Translations under genes and position numbers: made by a program
The notes under the pieces: model-generated
What the model was told of the DNA's origin: nothing
Database searches by the model: none
What the model saw: the letters and a program-made list of their open reading frames with translations, nothing else
Source of the DNA: Chthoniobacterales bacterium
GTDB taxonomy: Bacteria; Verrucomicrobiota; Verrucomicrobiia; Chthoniobacterales; JACTMZ01
Assembly (NCBI GenBank): GCA_018883245.1
Contig: VEQL01000032.1
Span: 1-32,708, forward strand
Direction: 5' to 3'
Length of the DNA stretch: 32,708 bases
Part shown: positions 1 through 7,342 of the stretch, piece after piece
Numbering within the stretch: the first letter of the stretch is position 1
Layout of the letters: each line of letters opens with the position of its first letter

Positions 1-424
<424 letters not shown>

Positions 425-445
425 TTAAGGTTAAAATACCCTTGT

Positions 446-463
446 AAGCACGTCCCGTGCCAG
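446..463 (-). promoter_or_regulatory. Sigma-54 (-24/-12) promoter of dnaK
   Basis: Read on the minus strand the sequence is CTGGCACGGGACGTGCTT. It matches the sigma-54 consensus TGGCACG-N4-TTGC at all but one defined base, with the invariant GG (461-460) and GC (449-448) separated by exactly ten bases. Transcription would start near 436, leaving a leader of about 27 bases before the dnaK ATG. No enhancer-binding protein or rpoN gene is in the window. The match is seen directly; its use in vivo is inference. Confidence 0.75.
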
Positions 464-468
464 AGGGT

Positions 469-482
469 GTGTGACAAGTGAC
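469..482 (-). promoter_or_regulatory. Proximal copy of the GTGTGACA-N2-TGAC repeat next to the dnaK promoter
   Basis: GTGTGACA at 469-476 is followed by AG and TGAC at 479-482 (plus-strand reading). This is the same bipartite element found twice further upstream, but with a two-base instead of a three-base gap. It lies about five bases beyond the -24 element, a position that could reduce or modulate sigma-54 polymerase binding. Function is inferred. Confidence 0.45.
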
Positions 483-541
483 ATGTTGCTTGTGAAAAGG
501 GACTTACAAAAATAGCCTCCGCCAAACCGAGGCCCTCCCAA

Positions 542-597
542 GTGTGACATGATGACCCAAATGGCGCGCTCTATGGCGCAAAGTGTGACAGGGTGAC
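542..597 (-). promoter_or_regulatory. Two distal GTGTGACA-N3-TGAC repeats, putative enhancer sites for dnaK
   Basis: Copy A is GTGTGACA (542-549), TGA, TGAC (553-556). Copy B is GTGTGACA (583-590), GGG, TGAC (594-597). They are in the same orientation with a period of 41 bases, about four helical turns. They lie about 105 to 160 bases upstream of the predicted sigma-54 start, the usual place for enhancer-binding-protein sites. A short ATGGCGC direct repeat (561-567, 573-579) lies between them. Repeats are seen; the role is inferred. Confidence 0.5.
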
Positions 598-624
598 GCG
601 ACTCACGCGCATCGCAGCCACAAA

Positions 625-1452
625 CTACATTCGGCTGAGAATCTCAGCTTTCTTCGCCTCGTATTCTTGCTGCTGGATCAAGCCGGCGTCGAGCATGCTC
701 TTGAGCTTGCCCAAGACGGCCATCGGATCGTCTGCTGCGGCCACCGCGATCGGTTGCTGGCTTGGAGCGGCGATAGTGATTCCTCCGGCCGCCGCTCGTT
801 TCTCTTCCATGTCACGCATTCTGCGTTCTTCTCTCACGCGCTCCTCTTTTTCTTGTGCGATCGCGTAAATCTTCCGCGCCTGCTTTTTCGGAATGCTGTC
901 GATTTTAAGTGGCGTGCCTCCGGCAACCGTGCAAGTCACGGTGGCGGTGAGCATCTGCTCACTCATGTGGATGTCACCGATGTCGCGCCAGATATAATCT
1001 TGGAAGGTCATGCCAAAAAGTTTCGGGCGAACGATCATGAATCTCTTGTTTGTTAGGAGAATTCCGTCCGGGGCGATGTTTACCAAAGGCTTCTTTTGAA
1101 CCGCGATGTATTCGATTTGCTCACCGCTCGTTAAAAGGTCCTTAGCTTTGGCGACCATCTTCGCCACGATCGCTGGATCCTGCTCCTCTCCGAGAAATGC
1201 GTTCAGTGCCAAGTCGAGTCGCTCGACTTTCCGATCGATCGCGCGCGAGATTCCTTCAGCTTTTGATTTTACTGCCGCCACAGCTTGTGGCTCGGCCGAA
1301 TCCAACATCTGGCTCAGAGGAACCCAGTCGGACATGCCTTCCTGCCATCCCAGGTGGTCAGGCGCTAAGATCCCGTCGGCCAAGGCTGCGCGTATCTCGT
1401 CCAACTCGTAAGGACCTTCCTGTTGATCGTTTCGGTATACGAGAATCGCCAT
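625..1452 (-). CDS. GYF-like, bacterial PH-like and SHOCT domain protein
   Basis: A 275-residue protein of unknown function built from three small domains. The N-terminus (about 1-50: MAILVYRNDQQEGPYELDEI, DHLGWQEGMSDWVPLSQML) is a GYF_2-type domain. Residues about 95-195 (EQIEYIAVQKKPLVNIAPDG, LTNKRFMIVRPKLFG) resemble a bacterial PH domain. A charged helix with EKEERVREERRMRDMEEKR follows. The last 35 residues (DDPMAVLGKLKSMLDAGLI) are a SHOCT domain, a short oligomerisation or membrane-association module. No signal peptide or membrane helix is seen. The ATG at 1452 is chosen because the domain begins there; the open frame extends further upstream but that part looks non-coding. A perfect palindrome lies about 60 bases upstream. 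Domain calls are from pattern recognition. Confidence 0.85.
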   Translation of the reverse strand: MAILVYRNDQQEGPYELDEIRAALADGILAPDHLGWQEGMSDWVPLSQMLDSAEPQAVAAVKSKAEGISRAIDRKVERLDLALNAFLGEEQDPAIVAKMVAKAKDLLTSGEQIEYIAVQKKPLVNIAPDGILLTNKRFMIVRPKLFGMTFQDYIWRDIGDIHMSEQMLTATVTCTVAGGTPLKIDSIPKKQARKIYAIAQEKEERVREERRMRDMEEKRAAAGGITIAAPSQQPIAVAAADDPMAVLGKLKSMLDAGLIQQQEYEAKKAEILSRM

Positions 1453-1513
1453 GTTTCCGTTTACAGGCCTATTTGGTCTGAACACAAGGCGAATCGGGAA
1501 ATTTATGGTCATA

Positions 1514-1530
1514 ATTGGCCGATGGCCAAT
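1514..1530. promoter_or_regulatory. Perfect inverted repeat ATTGGCC-GAT-GGCCAAT, putative operator
   Basis: Seven-base arms (1514-1520 and 1524-1530) are separated by three bases. The site is 62 bases upstream of the GYF/PH/SHOCT gene and 73 bases beyond the end of the DUF4926 gene, so it lies in the leader or promoter of the former. A dimeric repressor or activator site is the simplest reading. A 3-base loop makes a stable RNA hairpin less likely, and there is no T-run. Confidence 0.4.
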
Positions 1531-1603
1531 GGTTCCGTTCAAGAGCGTCAGTATACAGGCGTCAGCGCCGAAAGAAACTTGCAGGGCGCCGATGAGCGCG
1601 GAG

Positions 1604-1837
1604 TCAGGCGGCGACCAGCTCGCGAACGTGCGAGACATCGCGCTTGCTGACGGGGCGGCACTGATTGGCCATGACCGTGGCAATGGCGAGCGTATCCCCT
1701 GAGAGGGTGATGAACTCAACCTCGAAGGCCTCTCCCGCACGATGAATATGCACAACGGTGCCGACATCACCGGCCTCCAAGCCTTCGGCTGGGAGATCGG
1801 CGGTCAAAACCACACAATCGTGTTCGTGGATATTCAC
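1604..1837 (-). CDS. DUF4926 domain protein
   Basis: A 77-residue protein (MNIHEHDCVVLTADLPAEGL, then AGDVGTVVHIHRAGEAFEVEF) recognised as the DUF4926 family. These are small, probably SH3-like beta-barrel proteins with no established function. Its ATG at 1837-1835 overlaps the stop of the DUF6883 gene by four bases (ATGA), so the two are translationally coupled. No signal peptide, membrane helix or catalytic motif is visible. The adjacent pairing with DUF6883 suggests a two-component cassette. A toxin-antitoxin-like role is possible but unproven. Confidence 0.85.
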   Translation of the reverse strand: MNIHEHDCVVLTADLPAEGLEAGDVGTVVHIHRAGEAFEVEFITLSGDTLAIATVMANQCRPVSKRDVSHVRELVAA

Positions 1838-2172
1838 CCTTCTAAAGGATATGCAGTGATCAGACGCGGCGCAACTTCGCCGTTATCCATTTGCCAGACA
1901 GTTCGCACTTTTGGATTTCGTCCGTCGGGCGTTTTGAGAGGGCCCTCAACTGCGTAGCGGGGCCCGTATCCTGTCTGCGATACGCGCGCCACTTCGTGGG
2001 AGCGACCATGCTCCAAGAGCGCGCTGCGCGCTGTGTCTAAGTCGTCCAATGTGAACTCGAAGCGACCCAGGTAACGCGCTTTGTGCGCGCCATGCGGATG
2101 ATCGGGATTGAGCAAGTAGCCGACAAGTTTGGCATTCTCGACCAGGGCCTCTTCCGCGTTCGGCAGCTTCAC
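1834..2172 (-). CDS. DUF6883 domain protein
   Basis: A 112-residue protein beginning VKLPNAEEALVENAKLVGYL and containing LNPDHPHGAHKARYLGRFEF, the hallmark of the DUF6883 family (NPDHPxGxHKAR). Conserved histidine, lysine and arginine residues in that motif would suit nucleic-acid binding or catalysis, but no activity is established that I can name with confidence. The start is a GTG at 2172; no good ribosome-binding site precedes it and no in-frame ATG fits better. It is first in a two-gene unit, with its stop overlapping the DUF4926 start. It is divergent from the membrane-protein gene at 2308, with about 135 bases between. Confidence 0.8.
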   Translation of the reverse strand: MKLPNAEEALVENAKLVGYLLNPDHPHGAHKARYLGRFEFTLDDLDTARSALLEHGRSHEVARVSQTGYGPRYAVEGPLKTPDGRNPKVRTVWQMDNGEVAPRLITAYPLEG

Positions 2173-2307
2173 TCAGCGTTGGATAATCATGGAACGATGG
2201 TTCTGGAAGACGAAAAGGGGGCGCCGATCGCGATGCGGAGAACAACAGACAATTTTTATCAGCCCGGCGGTTGACTCGGCTTCGGTTGTTGCGCTAACGA
2301 GCGGACT

Positions 2308-3108
2308 GTGTCGGCGTTGATTTGGTGGCATGTGTTGGCGGGCTTTGTGGCTGGGGCAGCTTGGATCGCCGTTTGTTCGACGGCGGCTTCGCGCGGCAAT
2401 CCAACGTTGGCGGGTCTGATCACCGGGATGCCGTCGACCGCGGTGATTTCTTTGCTCTTCATGGCGCTGACGCTCTCGCCGGATGCCGCGGTGCAGGGAG
2501 CAACGGCCGCGCCGGCGGCTTTGGGATTGAACTGCGTTTTTCTCGGAGTGTGCGGACGGCTGGCGCGCGCGGGCTGGGGTGTGGCCATGGCGGCAGGATT
2601 GCTGGCGTGGGCTTTGCTCGCCGCGGCATGGTGGGCGTTCGCACCGCGGGACCTGGCCAGTTCTTTGCTCACGCTCGCGGCGGGGTTTGGCGTGGGAATG
2701 ACGATGACACGCAGTCTGTCGGGCGATGATGCTCGTGCGCCGGGGCAGCCCGGCGGTCGGATCACGGCGGCGCGCGCACTTCTCGGGGGTGCCGTGGTAT
2801 CGGCCACGGTTTTGGTTTCCTACTGGGGCGGCGATTTCGCGGGCGGTTTGGCCGCAGCCTTTCCCGCAGTGGCGGCGGCGACGATGGCCATCGTGGGGTG
2901 GTCCTCGGGTCCGAAGACGGCGTGCGCGATGCTGTGCCCGGTCGTGTTGGCCAATGCGTTGACCATCGCTCCTTATCTGCTCGTGGTGCGCGCGACTTAC
3001 GGGACGATCGGGGTCGCGCCAGGAACGCTGCTCGCGCTGGCGGTGTCCGCGTTTTGCGCGTGGGGTCTTTACACGGTGACCCGGCGATGCCAAAGGAAAG
3101 CGGAATGA
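2308..3108 (+). CDS. Polytopic membrane protein of unknown function
   Basis: A 266-residue very hydrophobic protein with about eight membrane helices and no recognisable catalytic motif. It seems to contain two related halves: LITGMPSTAVISLLFMALTL near residue 37 and LAAAFPAVAAATMAIVGWSS near residue 179 are both followed by helices ending in short loops. A DUF3147-like small transporter fold is possible but not established. The start is a GTG at 2308, giving MSALIWWHVLAGF; a TTGACT box lies at 2271-2276, so the leader would be very short. Its stop codon overlaps the start of the amidohydrolase gene (ATGA, 3105-3108), so the two are co-translated and probably serve one pathway, for example import of the amidohydrolase substrate. 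That last point is inference. Confidence 0.75.
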   Translation: MSALIWWHVLAGFVAGAAWIAVCSTAASRGNPTLAGLITGMPSTAVISLLFMALTLSPDAAVQGATAAPAALGLNCVFLGVCGRLARAGWGVAMAAGLLAWALLAAAWWAFAPRDLASSLLTLAAGFGVGMTMTRSLSGDDARAPGQPGGRITAARALLGGAVVSATVLVSYWGGDFAGGLAAAFPAVAAATMAIVGWSSGPKTACAMLCPVVLANALTIAPYLLVVRATYGTIGVAPGTLLALAVSAFCAWGLYTVTRRCQRKAE

Positions 3109-4043
3109 CTTTGCCGGTTTCCCGATTCGTCGATGCGCACGTGCACGGCGTCGATTTTTTGCAGGAGGGCGACGGCCTCGAGAGTTTGCTGCGCGCCATG
3201 GATGCCGCGGGCATCGCACGGGCGGTGGTCTTCGGATTGCCGGTGGTGAAGAAGTGGAGCGCCTTCGAGCCGGTCGAACCGCATTACTATTTGGACGACG
3301 ATTCGCGCTGTTACTACTACAGCCACACGGACCAGATCATTCGCGCAGCCTGGGAAAAACTGCCGGCGGCGGACCGCTCGCGGCTGGCGCCGTTGTTGTG
3401 CGGGTTCAATCCCACCGATCTCCACGGGATCAAACACGTCGAGCGCGTGCTGACCGAATGGCCCGAGTGGCGCGGGGTAGGCGAGGTGCTGTTGCGGCAC
3501 GATGACCTGACGAACATGACCGAGGACGAAACCGCGCGGGCAAACCATCCCGCGATGGATGCGGTCTACAAGTTCTGCGCGCAGCGGGGGTTTCCGCTCT
3601 TGCTGCACCACAACAGCACGTCGGTGGGGCGCCGTGGCGAGTATGTCTACCTGCACGAGTTGGAAGAGGCGCTGACCAACCATCCGGAGCTGACGGTGGT
3701 GTGGGCGCATTGCGGAATCTCGCGGCGCGTCTTCCACGAGAATTACCACGAGATGCTCGAGGACGTTTTGCGGCGCCATCCGCGACTGCATGTCGATATT
3801 TCCTGGGCCTGCCGGGAGGAGGTGATGCCCGAAAGCGGAGGAGTCGCCGAGGGATGGGTCCCGCTCATCGAGGAATTTCCGGACAGGTTCCTGCTCGGAT
3901 CGGACATGGTCGGGCATTTCGACCAACTCGGACAAACCATCGCGTCCTTCACGCCCTTGCTCGAGGCGCTATCCGCAACGGCGCGGGAGAAGATTTCCTC
4001 GGCCAACGCCGAGAGATTGTTTTTCGGGTGTGCAAGAGGCTAG
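3105..4043 (+). CDS. Amidohydrolase family 2 (TIM-barrel metal-dependent hydrolase)
   Basis: A 312-residue cytoplasmic enzyme of the amidohydrolase_2 group (PF04909 type), which includes decarboxylases and lactone hydrolases. Metal-site motifs are in order: VDAHVHG near residue 9 (HxH on strand 1), LLLHHNSTS in the middle, VVWAHCGISRRVF, and LLGSDMVGHF near the C-terminus carrying the catalytic aspartate. The ATG at 3105 is preceded by AAAGGAAAG, one of the few good Shine-Dalgarno sequences in the window, and overlaps the stop of the membrane-protein gene. An in-frame ATG at 3087 would lie inside that gene and is less likely. The substrate cannot be deduced. Confidence 0.88.
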   Translation: MTLPVSRFVDAHVHGVDFLQEGDGLESLLRAMDAAGIARAVVFGLPVVKKWSAFEPVEPHYYLDDDSRCYYYSHTDQIIRAAWEKLPAADRSRLAPLLCGFNPTDLHGIKHVERVLTEWPEWRGVGEVLLRHDDLTNMTEDETARANHPAMDAVYKFCAQRGFPLLLHHNSTSVGRRGEYVYLHELEEALTNHPELTVVWAHCGISRRVFHENYHEMLEDVLRRHPRLHVDISWACREEVMPESGGVAEGWVPLIEEFPDRFLLGSDMVGHFDQLGQTIASFTPLLEALSATAREKISSANAERLFFGCARG

Positions 4044-4083
4044 CAGCGCTGTGGGGGTGGGTTCATCTGGTGCGGTTGACAAC

Positions 4084-4450
4084 ATGAAGCTTACCATCGT
4101 GTTGATTTCTGTGGCTCGTATGCACCCTCTCCTCGCCGCAGTCGCCTTGGTTTTGCTTGGATCCCTTCCTTGCCGGGCAGACCTGATTTACGCTCGTCGA
4201 TGACGATGGGCCTTGGCAGAGCACGGCAGGTTCGATCTGGCTGGCGCAGTCATTCAGCACGGGCGCGGCGCTGATGACGCTCAACACCGTGAGTGTCTGG
4301 ATCCGCAACGCCAACTCGTCCAACACCTCTGCAGTGCCGAGTTCGATGAACCTCTGGCTCTACGCGGCCGACATCAACAACAAACAAGCCGACCGGCTCC
4401 GTGCTTGCAGACTTTTGGTTTGGACGGGGGGCAGAGGGGCATCCGTGCAG
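4084..4450 (+). pseudogene. Frameshifted, truncated secreted protein (choice-of-anchor / PEP-CTERM type)
   Basis: An ATG at 4084 starts a good signal peptide (MHPLLAAVALVLLGSLPCRA) followed by DLIYARR and a stop at 4201-4203. In the next frame the text continues as VDDDGPWQSTAGSIWLAQSF, then TGAALMTLNTVSVWI and SMNLWLYAADINNK, typical of Verrucomicrobia surface proteins with a choice-of-anchor beta-sandwich. A single-base indel between about 4190 and 4200 therefore separates signal peptide and mature domain. After about 4390 the frame loses protein-like character and no C-terminal PEP-CTERM segment appears, so the gene is also truncated. It precedes an intact PEP-CTERM gene in the same direction. 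Confidence 0.65.
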
Positions 4451-4537
4451 TGTGAAAGAAAACAGGCGAGACGGCCGTTCCCTATCTTTTGGAAGACGTC
4501 CAGAAGCTTCGGGACGTGGGCATAAGGGGAGCTTGTC

Positions 4538-4565
4538 TTGACCGCGGGAGTCGGGGCTGTAACTT
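4538..4565 (+). promoter_or_regulatory. Possible sigma-70 promoter for the PEP-CTERM protein gene
   Basis: TTGACC (4538-4543) and TAACTT (4560-4565) are separated by 16 bases, about 33 bases ahead of the ATG at 4598. The -35 box matches five of six consensus bases and the -10 box three of six. The stretch 4450-4537 between the pseudogene remnant and this site shows nothing else recognisable. Confidence 0.3.
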
Positions 4566-4597
4566 AGTTAAGAACACTTCGACCCAACCCTGCCGGA

Positions 4598-7303
4598 ATG
4601 TCCAAAGCCGCCACCATTTTTCTCGGCGTTCTGCTTGTTTTGACCGGCCGCGCCACCTTTGCGCAGACGAGCTACACTTGGACAGGCGGCGGCTCGGACA
4701 ACAATTGGGGCACCGGTGCCAACTGGTCCGGAGGCATTGCGCCATCCGGGGATACGGGCAACAATGTGCTCGTCTTCGCAGGCTCCACGCGCACCAACGC
4801 GAACAACAATCTTGGCAACTGGAGCCTGGGCATGGGCCAGCTCCAGTTCGCCAGCGGTGCCGCATCGTTCACCCTTTCGGGCGATAACTTCGGCTTCCGG
4901 CCATACCTCGGATCCCAAGAGCAGCAGATCATCCAAAACAGCGCAAACACGCAGACGATCGGCGTCGGTGCGTTTTCTTTTCGCAACGACAACAACAGCC
5001 GCATCAACCTCAATGCCGGCGACTTGGTCATCACGGCGTCGGACCTGTTCATCGACGCCTCAAGCAGCACGGTTCGCAATCTCACAGTGACCGGCACCGA
5101 CACGACGCGCCGCACCGTGACTTTCGCGGGAAACGTGAACAAGGGAGCCAGCGGCCAGGATCCCGACATGTATATCCAGGAAAACAAGCGTGCCTTGGTC
5201 ACCGGCTCACTGACCTTCGGCTCGGGTAATGACGCGTCGGTCTTCGTGGAAAATGGCGTCCTGCAATTCAGCGGCTCGGGCTCGATGACGGGCGGGCGTC
5301 CGCTTCTCGGCGCCACATCCGGCTCGGCCGACGCCTCCCTCTTTCTCGACACGGCCGGTTCGACCTTTGGTCGCCAGGTGGAATTCCGCAGCGGATCGTC
5401 CGGACGCCGGACGGTCGGCGGCCTGAACACCAACGGCACGGTCACGTTCTCGGGCGATTTCGTGGGAAGCGGCGACATCGACCTGGCTGCCGCGACCGGC
5501 GGCACGGTGGTCGTCTCCGGCACGCGCAATTTCAACAGCAACCTCTTGGTCAACCGGCCCGACGGCGCGACGACTTACGGCGGCACGGTCGTGCTTTCCA
5601 ACTCTACCACCTCCTCGGGCTGGACCGCACTCGAGGGCGGGACGCTCGAATTCGGCAACCTCAACCAGATCGGCACCGCGCACTTCGAGTTCAACGCCTC
5701 CTCGGGCGACTCGGGCACCATGCGCTACACCGGCGGCACGGCGACCAACACGCGCACCCTGTGGATCGACAACACCGGCATCACCCGCGCGGCCATCGAC
5801 ATCGCCCAAGCCGGCACGACGTTCACGTGGAATCCGGCTGACGGCAACGTCAACCAGAACCTGACCAAGACCGGCGCCGGCACGCTCGTCTTCGGGGCGA
5901 ACCGCATCACCGGCAACGCGACCGTGGGCGTCGAGGCCGGCACCCTGGTGATCACCGGCACGAATACCTATGCCGGTGGCACCACCGTGGCCAACGGCAC
6001 GCTCGTGGTCTCGGCGGGCGGCGCCGCGGGCGGCAGCGCCTCCGCACTCGGCAGTGGTTCCATCACCGTCGGATCAGGTGGCCAACTGACCTGGCATTTG
6101 AGCGCGTCCGGGTCCCACACGATCAGCAATGCCATCTCGCTCTCCGGCGGCACTCTCTACACGGAAGACGGCGCCAACACGTTCTCCGGTCTGGTCACGC
6201 TCGCCTCCGGCGCGAGCACGATCAGCGCGCAATACGAAGACACCATCACGCTTTCCGGAGGACTGTCAGGCAGCGGCAACGTCATCTTCACGCAGTCCGG
6301 TTCCACCGGCGGTTGGGCTGCTCCCACCTACGTGCTCTCGGCCGCCGGTTCGAACACCGGCACCGTGCGGATCAACGGGTCGTCGGGCAGCGTTCCCACC
6401 CAGTTGCAACTGGGTCACGTCAATGCCCTGCAAAACGCCACGCTCGACCTCGCCACCGGCGACACCGGCGTCGTCGCATTCACTGTGGCGGGAACAAACA
6501 CCTACAACCTCGGAGGATTGCAGGGCAGTCGCAACCTCGACCTCGGCGCAAACAGCATTTCCGTCGGCGGCAACGGCAACTCCACGGCCTACAGCGGCGT
6601 CCTCTCCGGCGCCGGTTCGTTGATCAAGAGTGCGGCTGGCACGCTGACGCTCACCGGCACGAACACCTACAACGGCGCGACCACGGTTTCGGGCGGTCAA
6701 CTCACCGTCAACGGCGCGGCCAACAACACAACGGTGACGGTGCAAAGCGGCGCGAGGCTCGGCGGCGGCGGTTCCATCGGCGGTCTGATTCTCGGCTCGG
6801 GCAGCACCCTGGCCCCGGGCAATTCGGTCGGTCTGCTCACCGCGACCAATGCGATCCTCGACGGCGGCGCGGCCTTCGAGCTGGAAGTCTTCGATTGGCT
6901 GGGAGCGGGGGGAACGGGATGGGACCTCCTGGCGGTGAACGGAAATCTCACCCTGAGCAACACGACCAACAACAAGTTCACCATCAACCTGGTGTCGCTG
7001 CAGAACACGAACACGCCGGGACTGTCCACCAATTGGAACGCGGCCAACAGCTTTACCAACCGCTTCATCAGCTATACGGGCAGCCTGCTCGGCACGACCT
7101 TCTCGCCCGATCTATTCACGGTGAACACGGGCGGGTTCCAAAACACATTCGGCGGCACCTTCAGCGTGACCAATGTGACCGGGGGTCTCGCCTTGCTCTA
7201 CACGCCAAGCGCTCCCGTGCCCGAACCCGGCACTTGGGCCGCGGCGGCGCTCCTTGCCGGCGGTGTGGCTTTCGCCCGCTGGCGCAAGCGGCGCATTGCT
7301 TAA
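4598..7303 (+). CDS. Autotransporter-associated beta-strand repeat protein with PEP-CTERM anchor
   Basis: A 901-residue exported surface or matrix protein. Residues 1-22 (MSKAATIFLGVLLVLTGRAT) are a signal peptide. The mature part is rich in Gly, Ser, Thr and Asn and predicted all-beta. It opens with the YTWTGGGSDNNWGTGANWSG motif and contains passenger-type repeats such as GAGTLVFGANRITGNATV, GTLVITGTNTYAGGTTVANG and AGTLTLTGTNTYNGATTVSG, then the LAPGNSVG motif. The last 30 residues hold VPEPGTW, a hydrophobic helix and an RWRKRR tail, a PEP-CTERM sorting signal read by exosortase with cleavage after export. There is no C-terminal autotransporter barrel, so it is not a type V secretion protein. 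It probably contributes to extracellular matrix or the cell envelope. The exosortase gene is not in the window. Confidence 0.93.
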   Translation: MSKAATIFLGVLLVLTGRATFAQTSYTWTGGGSDNNWGTGANWSGGIAPSGDTGNNVLVFAGSTRTNANNNLGNWSLGMGQLQFASGAASFTLSGDNFGFRPYLGSQEQQIIQNSANTQTIGVGAFSFRNDNNSRINLNAGDLVITASDLFIDASSSTVRNLTVTGTDTTRRTVTFAGNVNKGASGQDPDMYIQENKRALVTGSLTFGSGNDASVFVENGVLQFSGSGSMTGGRPLLGATSGSADASLFLDTAGSTFGRQVEFRSGSSGRRTVGGLNTNGTVTFSGDFVGSGDIDLAAATGGTVVVSGTRNFNSNLLVNRPDGATTYGGTVVLSNSTTSSGWTALEGGTLEFGNLNQIGTAHFEFNASSGDSGTMRYTGGTATNTRTLWIDNTGITRAAIDIAQAGTTFTWNPADGNVNQNLTKTGAGTLVFGANRITGNATVGVEAGTLVITGTNTYAGGTTVANGTLVVSAGGAAGGSASALGSGSITVGSGGQLTWHLSASGSHTISNAISLSGGTLYTEDGANTFSGLVTLASGASTISAQYEDTITLSGGLSGSGNVIFTQSGSTGGWAAPTYVLSAAGSNTGTVRINGSSGSVPTQLQLGHVNALQNATLDLATGDTGVVAFTVAGTNTYNLGGLQGSRNLDLGANSISVGGNGNSTAYSGVLSGAGSLIKSAAGTLTLTGTNTYNGATTVSGGQLTVNGAANNTTVTVQSGARLGGGGSIGGLILGSGSTLAPGNSVGLLTATNAILDGGAAFELEVFDWLGAGGTGWDLLAVNGNLTLSNTTNNKFTINLVSLQNTNTPGLSTNWNAANSFTNRFISYTGSLLGTTFSPDLFTVNTGGFQNTFGGTFSVTNVTGGLALLYTPSAPVPEPGTWAAAALLAGGVAFARWRKRRIA

Positions 7304-7317
7304 GTGGCTGTCGTTGG

Positions 7318-7339
7318 GCCGAGAACCGTTTTCTCCGGC
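7318..7339. terminator. Hairpin between convergent genes
   Basis: GCC-GAGAA (7318-7325), loop CCGTT, then TTCTC-C-GGC (7331-7339) forms an eight-base-pair stem with one bulged C. It lies in the 39 bases between the convergent PEP-CTERM and DUF6671 genes. There is no long T-run, so termination would be inefficient or factor-assisted. Confidence 0.4.
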
Positions 7340-7342
7340 TGC

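Noticed and set aside
2173-3219. Long minus-strand open frame of 348 codons opposite the membrane protein gene
   Set aside because: The translation is Arg/Pro/Ser-rich and without protein-like features; the plus-strand frame has clear membrane helices and couples to the next gene.
4598-7303. True autotransporter (type V secretion) protein
   Set aside because: The passenger-type repeats are present, but the C-terminus is a PEP-CTERM signal and not a beta-barrel domain.
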